Assembly: GCA_041689615.1 (NCBI GenBank)
Contig: JBDNFW010000014.1
Coordinates: 65,974-129,973 of the forward strand
DNA: 64,000 nt
From: UBA7359 sp041689615
GTDB lineage: Bacteria; Pseudomonadota; Gammaproteobacteria; Eutrophobiales; Eutrophobiaceae
Reading direction: 5' to 3'
In this document: one piece after another, positions 27,113 to 35,685 of the stretch
Layout of the letters: the number at the start of each line of letters is the position of its first letter
Numbering within the stretch: the stretch's first letter is position 1
The notes under the pieces: generated by a model
What the model was told of the DNA's origin: nothing
Databases searched by the model: none
The model's input: only the letters and a program-made list of their open reading frames with translations
Position numbers and translations under genes: made by a program

Positions 27113-27864
27113 GGTGCTGCTGTCTCCCTATTTTCTTCTGACTTGCCGGTAGTCACTAAACGGAAAGCATGATCAATATCTTTTCGATCTGATTTAGCAA
27201 TCAGTTCAGTCGGTGTGCCATTAAATAATAATTCACCCGCAGCAATAATAATCGCACGCGAACAAACCGCATCCACTTCTTCAAGAATATGAGTTGAAAT
27301 AATAATAGCTTTGTCCTGTGCCATTTCCTTAATCAGATTACGTACTTCATGTTTCTGATTCGGATCAAGGCCATCGGTAGGTTCATCAAGTATTAATGTG
27401 TTCGGATTATGCAAAATAGCCTGCGCTATACCAACACGACGTTTATAACCTTTAGATAAGGTTTCAATACTTTGATCGATTACATTTTTGATATTGATTC
27501 GGTCAACGACTTCATCAATTCGTTTTTGACGATTGCTGCCTGTGAGTTGACGAATGTCAGCAATAAAATTCAAAAAACTTTTTACCGTCATCTCGCCATA
27601 AGCAGGCGCGCCTTCCGGTAAATAACCAATCGATTTTTTTACTGCTAGAGGATTTTCAAGAACATCATGGCCATTAACAATAACTGTTCCGGCAGTCGGT
27701 TCGAGAAAACCGGTGATCATTTTCATGGTGGTCGATTTTCCTGCGCCATTTGGCCCAAGAAAACCCAGAACTTCACCATGACTGACGTCAAAAGACACAT
27801 TTCGAACCGCATGAATCGGGCCGAAAGATTTACTCAACGATTGTACTTTGATCGCTTCTGACAT
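27109..27864 (-). CDS. ABC transporter ATPase (GldA-like)
   Basis: A 251-aa cytosolic ATPase: Walker A GPNGAGKST, signature LSKGYKRRVGIAQA, Walker B LILDEPTDGLDP and the switch His in STHILEE. The DGLDPNQ type and C-terminal extension fit ABC-2 exporter ATPases. First gene of the exporter operon and overlaps the permease. The 27865-28065 gap upstream contains no other gene that I can support. Confidence 0.92.
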   Translation of the reverse strand: MSEAIKVQSLSKSFGPIHAVRNVSFDVSHGEVLGFLGPNGAGKSTTMKMITGFLEPTAGTVIVNGHDVLENPLAVKKSIGYLPEGAPAYGEMTVKSFLNFIADIRQLTGSNRQKRIDEVVDRINIKNVIDQSIETLSKGYKRRVGIAQAILHNPNTLILDEPTDGLDPNQKHEVRNLIKEMAQDKAIIISTHILEEVDAVCSRAIIIAAGELLFNGTPTELIAKSDRKDIDHAFRLVTTGKSEENRETAAP

Positions 27865-28065
27865 GATTTAGAAATTAGATACCTTAAAAAACAACCAGTT
27901 ATACTTATATTATTCTTATTATATGAAGGCCATCGTAGCCAGCAATTCCGCTTCAGTGGCTCACGGCCGCACTATTCTCCATAAAAACAGCGTAGCGTCA
28001 ATTTTAATGGACTTTATTCAGGCTGGATTGTTCCAAAATAACAACATTGATAGGAGTTTAAGTAC

Positions 28066-28932
28066 TTATTTCAACTTTTTCTCCTTCAAGCGAAACAAGG
28101 CTGAGATATCTTCGTCGCCATAACCTTCATCCATTAAACGTTGATAATGGATTAACGTCATTTCAATAATCGGTAACGCATTCTCGCTGATTGATTTGGT
28201 CATGCTTTGGCAAATTGTCAGGTCTTTATGATGTAAGCTAAGTTTAAAGCCGGGTTCATATGTCCCTGCTAACATGGTTTTACCACGATGATCTAAAAAC
28301 CAGTTGCCAGCGGCACCGGTTGAAACAATATCAACCACCTTATCCATAGGTAGCCCCATTGCTTTACCAAAGGCGAGTGCTTCGGTAACGGCCTGATTAA
28401 TTCCTGCCGCCATAATTTGATTAACGGCTTTCGTTGCCTGACCGGAACCGCTTTCTCCAATGTAAACAATGTTTCCGGCAATTGCATTTAAAGTAGGACG
28501 CGCTTTTTCTAATATCTTTTCATCACCACCAACCATCATTGCCAACGTACCATTCTTCGCTCCCTCGGTGCCTCCCGACACAGGGCAATCAAGAAAATGC
28601 GCATTAACTTCTTTTAAAATGGCAGCGGCTTGTTTCGCTGTTTCAGAACTAACAGTAGAAGTATCAACAACAATAGTATCGGTATTGATATCATTCTTTA
28701 TTGCATTAACCATTTCCAAAACATCTTCGTCACGCGAAACACAAATAATAATAAGTTCACATTGGTTAGCTAAATCAGAAGGCGTCATTGAAATAGAACA
28801 ATCACATTCTTTTGCAACTGATTCGGCTGTTGCTAATGTCCTGTTATAAACAGTTTCTAAGTAATCTACTTTAGCCAAATTTTTTGCCATGCTTGCACCC
28901 ATTGCACCTAAGCCTATTACTCCGCTTTTCAT
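28066..28932 (-). CDS. 3-hydroxyisobutyrate dehydrogenase-family oxidoreductase
   Basis: A 288-aa NAD(P)-dependent beta-hydroxyacid dehydrogenase. It has a Rossmann start GVIGLGAMGASMAKNL, the substrate-binding DCPVSGGTEGA, and the catalytic Lys in GSGQATKAVNQIM, where the family usually has KxxNN. Candidates are 2-hydroxy-3-oxopropionate (tartronate semialdehyde) reductase, 3-hydroxyisobutyrate dehydrogenase or a related reductase. No pathway partner is adjacent, so the substrate is left open. Confidence 0.83.
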   Translation of the reverse strand: MKSGVIGLGAMGASMAKNLAKVDYLETVYNRTLATAESVAKECDCSISMTPSDLANQCELIIICVSRDEDVLEMVNAIKNDINTDTIVVDTSTVSSETAKQAAAILKEVNAHFLDCPVSGGTEGAKNGTLAMMVGGDEKILEKARPTLNAIAGNIVYIGESGSGQATKAVNQIMAAGINQAVTEALAFGKAMGLPMDKVVDIVSTGAAGNWFLDHRGKTMLAGTYEPGFKLSLHHKDLTICQSMTKSISENALPIIEMTLIHYQRLMDEGYGDEDISALFRLKEKKLK

Positions 28933-28971
28933 AAGTTAACTCCAATGATAAAAGTATTGTTTTAGTTTTGA

Positions 28972-29025
28972 CCGCCATGGATGGCGGAAATACTGGCACC
29001 AACAGTAGGCGCTTTAAGCGATGCA
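28972..29025. repeat. Palindromic CATGGATG-type intergenic repeat
   Basis: Begins with the palindrome CCGCCATGGATGGCGG (28972-28987). It continues with a segment whose 21 bases at 28996-29016 are exactly the reverse complement of 35750-35770 inside the inverted-repeat element near parA. It also shares GCAGGAGCA with the cluster at 55.66 kb. It is a member of a dispersed non-coding repeat family. Confidence 0.75.
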
Positions 29026-29043
29026 GGAGCAATTGCCAGTGCA

Positions 29044-30468
29044 TTATTTATCTCCTGCATGTTCATAATGTTTTGCAATCACTTCTGCTACACAACATGT
29101 TAATTTTTTTGCTGTGGGTATATGTAAAAATTCATTGGGGCCATGTGCATTTGAGCCGGGACCAAGGACACCGGTAATTAAAAATTGTGCTTGAGGAAAT
29201 TTTTCACCAAGCATGCCCATGAAAGGAATAGACCAACCTTCGCCCATGTGTACAGCAGGGTGATTAAAATAGTTGTTTGATGCTTCGTCCATAGCTTGTT
29301 CTAACCATGTTGCTACTTCAGGTGCCATCCAGCCACTAGCGGCCCAGTCAGAAGTGAAAGTTACTTTCGCACCATACGGTGGATTACTTGTTAATAGTGC
29401 TTCCAGTTTTTTACTGGCTTGTTCAGCGTCACAAGTTGGTGGTAATCGCATAGACAATTTAATCGAAGTTGATGGGCGTAATACATTACCGGCAGATTCA
29501 ATGTTCGGTAATCCATCTACACCAATATAAGATAAAGCCGGTCGCCAACTTCGATTAAGGATTAATTCAACCGGATCAATATTCATTGGCTGCATTCCCT
29601 CTTTCATTGGGAAACGTTTAAAGACATCATCGCCCATCATTTCTGCGGCGCGTTGCGCTTGCTCTATTCGTTTATCCGGAATATCAACATAGAATGCATC
29701 ATCAAGAATTTTCCCTGTAGCAGAGTCTTCAAGTCGGTCGAGTAGTTGTCTTACTATTCTAAAACTTGAAGGTACAATGCCGCTGGCATCACCGGAATGA
29801 ATGCCTTCATTTAATACATCGACTTTTAATGTGCCGCCGATTAAGCCTCGTAATGATGTTGTTGACCAGAGCTGATCATAATTACCACAACCTGAATCAA
29901 GACAAACAATTAATTCAGGTGTGCCAATTCGATCTGATAAATGATCAATATAAAAAGGAAGATCGTAACTTCCACTTTCTTCACAGGCTTCAATAATAAT
30001 GACGCAGCGGGCATGTGGGATATTTTGTTGTTGTAATGCCTTAATTGCGAGTAAAGAAGCAAACATAGCATAGCCATCATCAGCACCACCGCGACCATAG
30101 AGTTTGTCACCATCAAGCACAGGTTTCCAGGGATCCAGACCTTCACGCCAGCCCGACATTTCAGGTTGTTTATCCAGATGTCCGTATAGTAGAACAGTAC
30201 TGTCGTAAGGCGTTTGAGAAGCTATCTCTATATAAATGAGTGGTGTTCGATCAGCTAAACGAACTACTTCTAGTTGCATTCCTCTAATATCTTGTTTGTT
30301 ACACCAAGACACGAATTGTTCGACAACCTGATCCATATATCCGTGTTTTTGCCAATCAGGATCAAAGGCCGGAGATTTATTGGGAATGCGAATATAGTCG
30401 CTTAACTCGGGAATAATACTGGTTTCCCATGTTTCATCACAAAATGACTGTGTTTCTTGGCTTTTCAT
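29044..30468 (-). CDS. M20-family metallopeptidase (dipeptidase-like)
   Basis: A 474-aa cytosolic zinc peptidase of the ArgE/DapE/CPG2 group. Metal and catalytic motifs are YGHLDKQPEM (His and Asp), GRGGADDGYA (bridging Asp), EACEESGS (catalytic Glu pair) and a later HMGEGWSIPF plus HGPNEF. The reading frame extends to a TTG at 30510; the ATG at 30468 is preferred. Likely a di- or tripeptidase; no operon partner. Confidence 0.87.
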   Translation of the reverse strand: MKSQETQSFCDETWETSIIPELSDYIRIPNKSPAFDPDWQKHGYMDQVVEQFVSWCNKQDIRGMQLEVVRLADRTPLIYIEIASQTPYDSTVLLYGHLDKQPEMSGWREGLDPWKPVLDGDKLYGRGGADDGYAMFASLLAIKALQQQNIPHARCVIIIEACEESGSYDLPFYIDHLSDRIGTPELIVCLDSGCGNYDQLWSTTSLRGLIGGTLKVDVLNEGIHSGDASGIVPSSFRIVRQLLDRLEDSATGKILDDAFYVDIPDKRIEQAQRAAEMMGDDVFKRFPMKEGMQPMNIDPVELILNRSWRPALSYIGVDGLPNIESAGNVLRPSTSIKLSMRLPPTCDAEQASKKLEALLTSNPPYGAKVTFTSDWAASGWMAPEVATWLEQAMDEASNNYFNHPAVHMGEGWSIPFMGMLGEKFPQAQFLITGVLGPGSNAHGPNEFLHIPTAKKLTCCVAEVIAKHYEHAGDK

Positions 30469-30594
30469 GTACTTGATAGGTCTGTTAAGCTGTATCTTAG
30501 TGATATTCAAAAGTTTTGTGCTTGCCAGTATAAATTACCCTGCTAGCATAAAACGTCAAATTTATTTTTAGGCAATATTAAGGAGTCTAATGTT

Positions 30595-30828
30595 ATGAGT
30601 ACAAGAAAACCGTTTATTTTATTATCAATGATAATCTCTAGTCTTTTATTACTGAGTGCATGTGGTGGTGATGATTCAGATACAGCTTCTGCTCCAGCAG
30701 CAACTCCTGCGGCTATGTCAGAGCCAGCAGCGTCTAGCGAGGGTGAGGCACTTTCAGTAGACAAAATTGAAAAAGCAGAAGGCGTTGTCTATCAAGATGA
30801 AATCTATGCTAACTGGCCTTACAACTAA
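30595..30828 (+). CDS. Small lipoprotein
   Basis: A 77-aa precursor with a lipoprotein signal (LLLLSAC, Cys22), then an Ala/Pro/Ser-rich linker and a short conserved-looking tail (GVVYQDEIYANWPYN). Ribosome site AAGGAG upstream. It lies 28 nt before a cytochrome cL-like lipoprotein and both are membrane-anchored, so they are probably co-expressed. No known family recognised. Confidence 0.75.
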   Translation: MSTRKPFILLSMIISSLLLLSACGGDDSDTASAPAATPAAMSEPAASSEGEALSVDKIEKAEGVVYQDEIYANWPYN

Positions 30829-30856
30829 GGCAGAATAATTAGGATTTAAATTATTA

Positions 30857-31489
30857 ATGTTTAATTTTTTTAAAAGTTTTTTATTCCTGATTTTTTCTGT
30901 TGTTTTATTGATAGCTTGTAGTGACAGTGAAGCGCCGCAGGAAAAAGTAGCTGCCGTTTCCAAAGAAAAGGCGATTCAGTTGCCAGTTGAAGTGGCGGAG
31001 ATACCTGTTGTGGAATCTGTATCGGAAATGGTAGAAGAAATGACGACACCTGTAGAAGAAATTACAGGTGACGTTGTAACAGAAGTCGAAGAGACTGTTG
31101 TTGAAGTTGCTAAAGAAGTTAAAGAAGAAACGACGGCAATGGCAGAAACTGTTTTAGGTGACAAACCCTATCAACTTGTTGATGGAGCTATCAGTGCCAA
31201 TGCTATTGAAGGTTGGAAAACTTATAACGGTGGCGGTTGTGGTAGTTGTCATGGTCAGGGTGGTAGTGGTGCCATTGGTCCGAATCTCGGTGAAAGTGTG
31301 ACAAAAAATCTAACGAAAGAACAATTTGTTGATGTTGTCGCCAATGGTCGTTCTGGCACTTTTATGAAACCACACAAAACCAATAAGCGAGTGATGGATA
31401 ATCTTGATAATCTGTATGCTTATTTTATGGCGCGTGGTGATGATGTTCTTGGCCCGGGAAACCTAATCAAAATGCCATTTGGAAAATAG
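30857..31489 (+). CDS. Cytochrome cL-like lipoprotein (putative acceptor for PQQ dehydrogenase)
   Basis: A 210-aa precursor with a lipobox (LLIAC), an acidic Glu/Val/Thr-rich linker of about 75 residues, and a C-terminal monoheme domain (CGSCH). The domain begins YQLVDGAISANAIEGW and ends LYAYFMARGDDVLGPG; this layout, including the VDG...GW before the heme and the LYAY..AR ending, resembles MxaG/XoxG-type cytochromes that take electrons from PQQ methanol dehydrogenases. It lies 22 kb from the PQQ dehydrogenase. A different monoheme carrier remains possible. Confidence 0.72.
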   Translation: MFNFFKSFLFLIFSVVLLIACSDSEAPQEKVAAVSKEKAIQLPVEVAEIPVVESVSEMVEEMTTPVEEITGDVVTEVEETVVEVAKEVKEETTAMAETVLGDKPYQLVDGAISANAIEGWKTYNGGGCGSCHGQGGSGAIGPNLGESVTKNLTKEQFVDVVANGRSGTFMKPHKTNKRVMDNLDNLYAYFMARGDDVLGPGNLIKMPFGK

Positions 31490-31527
31490 TAAAAAGTGTT
31501 TTTTTATGGACAAAATAAATATCGTGA

Positions 31528-31690
31528 TTAACTTAATAAACTCGACATTGTCTGTTGTAAATCGCTCGCCACAACCGGCTTATGTAATAACATAGCATCA
31601 CTAGCCTTTGCATCTCTTAGGCGATCGGGTGCTGTATCGCCGGTAATAATAATGGCGGGTAGATTCTTCTTAACTTTTTTCGTATTATTG
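31528..31690 (-). pseudogene. Relic: 3' end of a REC-domain (hybrid kinase type) gene
   Basis: The minus strand encodes, without a break and ending at a stop (31528-31530), the last ~54 residues of a receiver domain: LPAIIITGDTAPDRLRDA, then LLHKPV with the conserved Lys-Pro. This is the ending seen in hybrid sensor kinases of the NahK/ErcS type. The phospho-acceptor Asp and everything upstream are missing; the sequence stops resembling a receiver at about 31690, exactly where an unrelated relic begins. Confidence 0.7.
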
Positions 31691-31691
31691 A

Positions 31692-31838
31692 AATCGCTTC
31701 GCGACCGGTGTTGGTCTACGTTATTCCATCGCGCCTTATCTGACCTTACGCGCGGACTACGGTTGGCAATTGAAAAAACTTACAGCTAACGACGACCTTA
31801 ACAGCCGTTTACATATTGGCTTTGTCTTGGCTTATTAA
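31692..31838 (+). pseudogene. Relic: 3' end of an outer-membrane beta-barrel gene (TpsB/ShlB-like)
   Basis: The plus strand encodes ~48 residues ending in a stop: GVGLRYSIAPYLTLRADYGW and then a final strand LHIGFVLAY. Alternating strands and a C-terminal aromatic residue are the signature of outer-membrane barrels; the DYGWQL segment suggests a ShlB/FhaC two-partner secretion transporter, though that subgroup is less sure. A stop at 31689-31691 closes the frame upstream, so no start exists and this is a gene fragment. Confidence 0.55.
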
Positions 31839-31842
31839 GTCT

Positions 31843-32184
31843 TTATGCCGCGATTGAGTTTTGTGAAATGTTTGCCCAGTCGAAAGGAATAAAAGCGTCT
31901 TCATCGATATTGGTTTGGTTTAACAAGTTCATATCTGGAATTAGTAAAATAAGTGCGTGAACCTGACCTTTAATTTTGTTTTCTATCTGCGGTGACCAGA
32001 ATAAGACATGCTGACTATCGATGCCAAATTGTTCAAAAGGTCGGTCTAGTTTGAGTAAGAATAAACCGTCGATATTATTGGAAGCGCTAAAATCTTTAAT
32101 TATTTCTCCACTAACCGGCAATTGAAGAGGGTCATTTTTATCGACCTTTCTAAATTCAATTTTTTGTCCAAGTAATGTATCCAT
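31843..32184 (-). CDS. Hypothetical protein
   Basis: A 113-aa soluble protein with no recognised domain. The start has a good ribosome site (AGGAAATATT then ATG). The sequence has hydrophobic and acidic patches (DGLFLLKLDRPFEQFG; HALILLIPDMN) typical of a small globular fold. Its stop is 4 nt from the barrel relic. Divergent from the carbonic anhydrase gene across 183 bp. Function unknown. Confidence 0.6.
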   Translation of the reverse strand: MDTLLGQKIEFRKVDKNDPLQLPVSGEIIKDFSASNNIDGLFLLKLDRPFEQFGIDSQHVLFWSPQIENKIKGQVHALILLIPDMNLLNQTNIDEDAFIPFDWANISQNSIAA

Positions 32185-32367
32185 AATATTTCCTATATAT
32201 ATGACAAAAACTACTTACATATATATTATCCAATAAAACGCTAGGGGTGTGTTAGTTAAATTATGTGGCCTGAAAATATAAAATTTGAATACGCAGGAAT
32301 ACGAATCTCTAATACAATTGTAAATCATAAGGCTAAGTGAAGTTTTGTAAGTGATAGGTTAAGAGTA

Positions 32368-32898
32368 ATGACTATAAGAAATTTCAAAGATAAATCTCCC
32401 CAGATCCATCCAACGGCGTATATTGATGAAACCGCAGTTGTGATTGGCGATGTCAGCATTGGTGAAGATAGTTCGCTTTGGCCAATGACAGTAGCCCGAG
32501 GTGATGTACAAACTATAAAGATTGGTGCGCGGACCAATATACAAGATGGCTGTATTCTGCATGTTTCGCATGACAGTGAATATGCGCCCGGTGGTTTTCC
32601 ATTAACAGTGGGCGATGATGTAACAGTCGGACATCGTGTCACTTTGCACGCTTGTACTGTTGGTAATTTATGTTTAATTGGTATGTCAGCAACGATTATG
32701 GATGGTGCTGTATTAGCAGACAAAGTTATCGTCGGTGCGGGTAGCTTAGTGCCGACTGGTAAAGAACTGGAATCTGGTTATTTGTATGTTGGAAGCCCGG
32801 TAAAACGCATCCGCGAGCTAAACGAAAAAGAACTCGCTTTTTTGGAATATTCCGCCAAGCATTATTCTCATCTGAAAGATCAGCACAAAATTTCATAA
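32368..32898 (+). CDS. yrdA: Gamma-carbonic anhydrase family protein (YrdA-like)
   Basis: A 176-aa left-handed beta-helix protein with hexapeptide repeats. It keeps the metal-binding His pattern (NIQDGCILHVSHD and VGHRVTLHACTVG) and the usual ending GSPVKRIRELNEKE. Members bind zinc or similar metals; many have no shown carbonic anhydrase activity, so catalysis is uncertain. Probably trimeric and cytosolic. Precedes mnmG by 125 bp. Confidence 0.9.
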   Translation: MTIRNFKDKSPQIHPTAYIDETAVVIGDVSIGEDSSLWPMTVARGDVQTIKIGARTNIQDGCILHVSHDSEYAPGGFPLTVGDDVTVGHRVTLHACTVGNLCLIGMSATIMDGAVLADKVIVGAGSLVPTGKELESGYLYVGSPVKRIRELNEKELAFLEYSAKHYSHLKDQHKIS

Positions 32899-32913
32899 AA
32901 CATCTCGTTTTAA

Positions 32914-32942
32914 GCTCAAAACCCACTAATTTTTTTTTGAGC
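32914..32942 (+). terminator. Possible terminator after yrdA
   Basis: Eight-pair stem GCTCAAAA (32914-32921) with TTTTGAGC (32935-32942); the T-rich run lies within the loop and right arm rather than after the stem, so termination is doubtful. Confidence 0.3.
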
Positions 32943-33023
32943 GTCTATTTAGTTACTTTTGTGCCATGATTTCTGTTATTTCAGGCTTACATTCTCAGGG
33001 GCAATCGCTACAATAGCCGCCCT

Positions 33024-34919
33024 ATGTCTAACCATACTGAAAAGTTCGACGTCATCATTGTAGGTGGTGGCCATGCCGGTACTGAAGCCGCGTTGGCTTC
33101 TGCACGCATGGGTGTACGTACTCTATTGTTGACGCACAATATTGATACCTTGGGGCAGATGTCTTGTAACCCGGCTATAGGTGGAATTGGCAAAGGCCAT
33201 CTTGTTAAAGAAATCGATGCCATGGGCGGCTTGATGGCAACAGCAGCGGATCATAGCGGCATCCAGTTTCGTATTTTAAATTCCCGAAAAGGCGCAGCGG
33301 TTCGTGCAACGCGTGCGCAGATTGATCGTACTTTATATAAGCAGTTTGTTCGTCCTGCATTAGAAAGCCAGGAGAACCTATTTATATTTCAACAAGCGGT
33401 AGATGACTTGATTGTTGAAGGCGAGCAAGTTCTAGGTGTTGTCACACAAATGGGTTTGAAGTTTATGGCGCCGACAGTTGTCTTAACTGTGGGTACTTTT
33501 CTTGGCGGCAAAATCCATATTGGTGATAGTAATTATCAAGGTGGTCGAGCAGGTGATCCTCCTTCAATTGCATTGGCAGATAGATTACGCGAATTACCAT
33601 TTAACGTTGGACGCTTAAAGACCGGAACACCACCACGCATTGATGGTAACACTATCGATTATAGTCAGGTGGGAATTCAAGCTGGTGATGTGCCATTGCC
33701 AGTATTTTCATATATCGGCAATGAAAACCAACATCCACGACAAGTACCGTGTCACATTACTTATACCAATGAACGTACTCACGACATTATTCGTGCTGCT
33801 TTGGATCGTTCGCCATTGTTTACTGGCAAGATTGAAGGAATAGGACCGCGTTATTGTCCTTCGGTTGAAGATAAGGTGGTGCGCTTTGCTGACAAAGATG
33901 CACATCAGATATTTATTGAACCGGAAGGTTTAACCAGTAATGAAGTCTATCCAAATGGAATTTCGACCTCCTTACCTTACGATGCGCAGGTTGAATTAGT
34001 CCGGTCGATAAAAGGTTTCGAAAATGCGCACATTATTCGTCCGGGTTATGCCATCGAATATGATTTTTTTGATCCACGTGAATTATCACCGTGGTTAGAA
34101 ACACGATTTATAAAAGGCTTATATTTTGCTGGACAGATTAACGGTACGACCGGTTATGAAGAAGCGGCTGCGCAAGGTTTACTCGCTGGTTTAAATGCGG
34201 CGCTTCGTGTTCAGGATAAAGAGCCCTGGTTCCCACGTCGTGATGAAGCTTATCTTGGTGTATTGGTTGATGATTTGATAACCATGGGTACAAATGAACC
34301 GTACCGTATGTTTACCAGTCGTGCTGAATATAGATTGATGTTGCGCGAAGACAATGCGGATTTACGATTAACTGAACAAGCACATGAATTTGGTTTGATT
34401 GACGAAAAGCGTTGGCGTTTGTTTAATGAAAAACGAGACGCAATAACAAAAGAGTCAAAACGTCTGGATAAAATTTGTGTGGGTTCGAAATTGCTTTCTG
34501 TTGAAGATGCAGAAAGTGTGCTTGGTTATACTATAAGTAAAGAGCAAAGTTTACTGCAGTTATTAAAACGTCCTGAGATTAGTTATAGCGATATTTCAAA
34601 ACTACCAAATCTTGATTTTACTGATATTGATCCTATCGTCGCTGAACAAGTTGAAATACAAGCGAAGTATTCCGGTTATATTGTGCGACAGGAAGAGGAA
34701 GTTGATCGCAACCGACGCCATGAAGAAACCGTTTTACCTGAGAGTCTTGATTATCAAGACGTACGCGGTTTATCGACCGAAGTGGTAGAGAAGCTATCTA
34801 AACATCGTCCAGTCAATTTGGGACAAGCGGGACGAATTCAAGGTATTACTCCAGCGGCAATTTCTTTGTTACGCATCCATTTGAAGAAGCAATCGTTGAT
34901 GCTTCAGCAAAGCGCCTGA
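33024..34919 (+). CDS. mnmG: tRNA uridine 5-carboxymethylaminomethyl modification enzyme
   Basis: A 631-aa FAD-dependent tRNA wobble-uridine modification protein (GidA) that works with MnmE. Motifs: FAD-binding DVIIVGGGHAGTEAALASA, GHLVKEIDAMGG, NSRKGAAVRATRAQ, ETRFIKGLYFAGQINGTTGY and the C-terminal GIQGITPAA-type ending (RIQGITPAAISLL). Full length. Followed by rsmG, parA and parB, the arrangement usually found near oriC. Confidence 0.97.
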   Translation: MSNHTEKFDVIIVGGGHAGTEAALASARMGVRTLLLTHNIDTLGQMSCNPAIGGIGKGHLVKEIDAMGGLMATAADHSGIQFRILNSRKGAAVRATRAQIDRTLYKQFVRPALESQENLFIFQQAVDDLIVEGEQVLGVVTQMGLKFMAPTVVLTVGTFLGGKIHIGDSNYQGGRAGDPPSIALADRLRELPFNVGRLKTGTPPRIDGNTIDYSQVGIQAGDVPLPVFSYIGNENQHPRQVPCHITYTNERTHDIIRAALDRSPLFTGKIEGIGPRYCPSVEDKVVRFADKDAHQIFIEPEGLTSNEVYPNGISTSLPYDAQVELVRSIKGFENAHIIRPGYAIEYDFFDPRELSPWLETRFIKGLYFAGQINGTTGYEEAAAQGLLAGLNAALRVQDKEPWFPRRDEAYLGVLVDDLITMGTNEPYRMFTSRAEYRLMLREDNADLRLTEQAHEFGLIDEKRWRLFNEKRDAITKESKRLDKICVGSKLLSVEDAESVLGYTISKEQSLLQLLKRPEISYSDISKLPNLDFTDIDPIVAEQVEIQAKYSGYIVRQEEEVDRNRRHEETVLPESLDYQDVRGLSTEVVEKLSKHRPVNLGQAGRIQGITPAAISLLRIHLKKQSLMLQQSA

Positions 34920-34924
34920 TTTTA

Positions 34925-35046
34925 GAGAGCACCTCTAAAAATGTCTTTTTTTTGCGATTAATATGCCGTTCCATATAAGTTGTTCATGGTAAGCGGCGTC
35001 AGCTCCTTGCTCTCACAAAAATAATCCTATTTTCAGAGGCACTCTT
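34925..35046. repeat. Imperfect inverted repeat between mnmG and rsmG
   Basis: AGAGCACCTCTAAAA (from 34925) and TTTTCAGAGGCACTCT (to about 35046) are near reverse complements about 90 bp apart, bracketing most of the 133-bp gap. It may be a degenerate mobile or structural element; the arms are not perfect. Confidence 0.35.
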
Positions 35047-35052
35047 TACTTA

Positions 35053-35673
35053 ATGAAAGATAAGTTAAAGGCCGGTCTGCACAGGCTAAGTCTCGATCCT
35101 GAACAACATCCGTGCGATCAATATTTAGCTTATATCGCCTTATTACATAAGTGGAATCAGGCTTATAACCTGACTGCTATCAATGATCCCGAACAAATGT
35201 TGTCGCGACATGTTCTGGATTCCTTATCTGTCCTGTCTTTTATTAAAGGTCAGCATTGTCTCGATATAGGAACCGGTCCTGGATTACCAGGAATGATTTT
35301 AGCTTTGGCTCTGCCTGATACGGATTGGGTTTTGCTTGATAGTAATCAGAAAAAAATCCGCTTTCTAAGGCATGTGAAAGCTGAACTTGGAATTACTAAT
35401 GTTGATATTGTTCAATTACGAGCAGAATCTTATAAACCGGCAAAAGATTTCGACACGATTATTTGTCGGGCTTTTGCACCTTTAAATCGCATGCTTGAGC
35501 TGAGTCAGCACTTAATAAATCAAGACAATCAATTGCTTGCCATGAAAGGAAAGCAGGTAAATGATGAAATTAAGGAATTGGGTGAGCACGAATTCCTGAT
35601 TACACTTAATAGCTTAAAGCATGCAACTGACACTTCACTTGCAAATCTTATCCAGATAAGACGAGCAGAATGA
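35053..35673 (+). CDS. rsmG: 16S rRNA (guanine527-N7)-methyltransferase
   Basis: A 206-aa SAM-dependent methyltransferase (GidB) that methylates G527 of 16S rRNA. Motifs: HKWNQAYNLTAI, RHVLDSL, SAM-binding CLDIGTGPGLPGMILAL, and the region IICRAFAPLNRML. Length is normal. Same strand as mnmG, separated by 133 bp. Confidence 0.96.
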   Translation: MKDKLKAGLHRLSLDPEQHPCDQYLAYIALLHKWNQAYNLTAINDPEQMLSRHVLDSLSVLSFIKGQHCLDIGTGPGLPGMILALALPDTDWVLLDSNQKKIRFLRHVKAELGITNVDIVQLRAESYKPAKDFDTIICRAFAPLNRMLELSQHLINQDNQLLAMKGKQVNDEIKELGEHEFLITLNSLKHATDTSLANLIQIRRAE

Positions 35674-35685
35674 TATTTTTGGTAG

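Noticed and set aside
32899..35052. Possible replication origin near mnmG/rsmG
   Set aside because: The gene order is origin-proximal, but I see no cluster of DnaA boxes (TTATNCACA) or AT-rich unwinding region in the gaps, and no dnaA/dnaN in the window.
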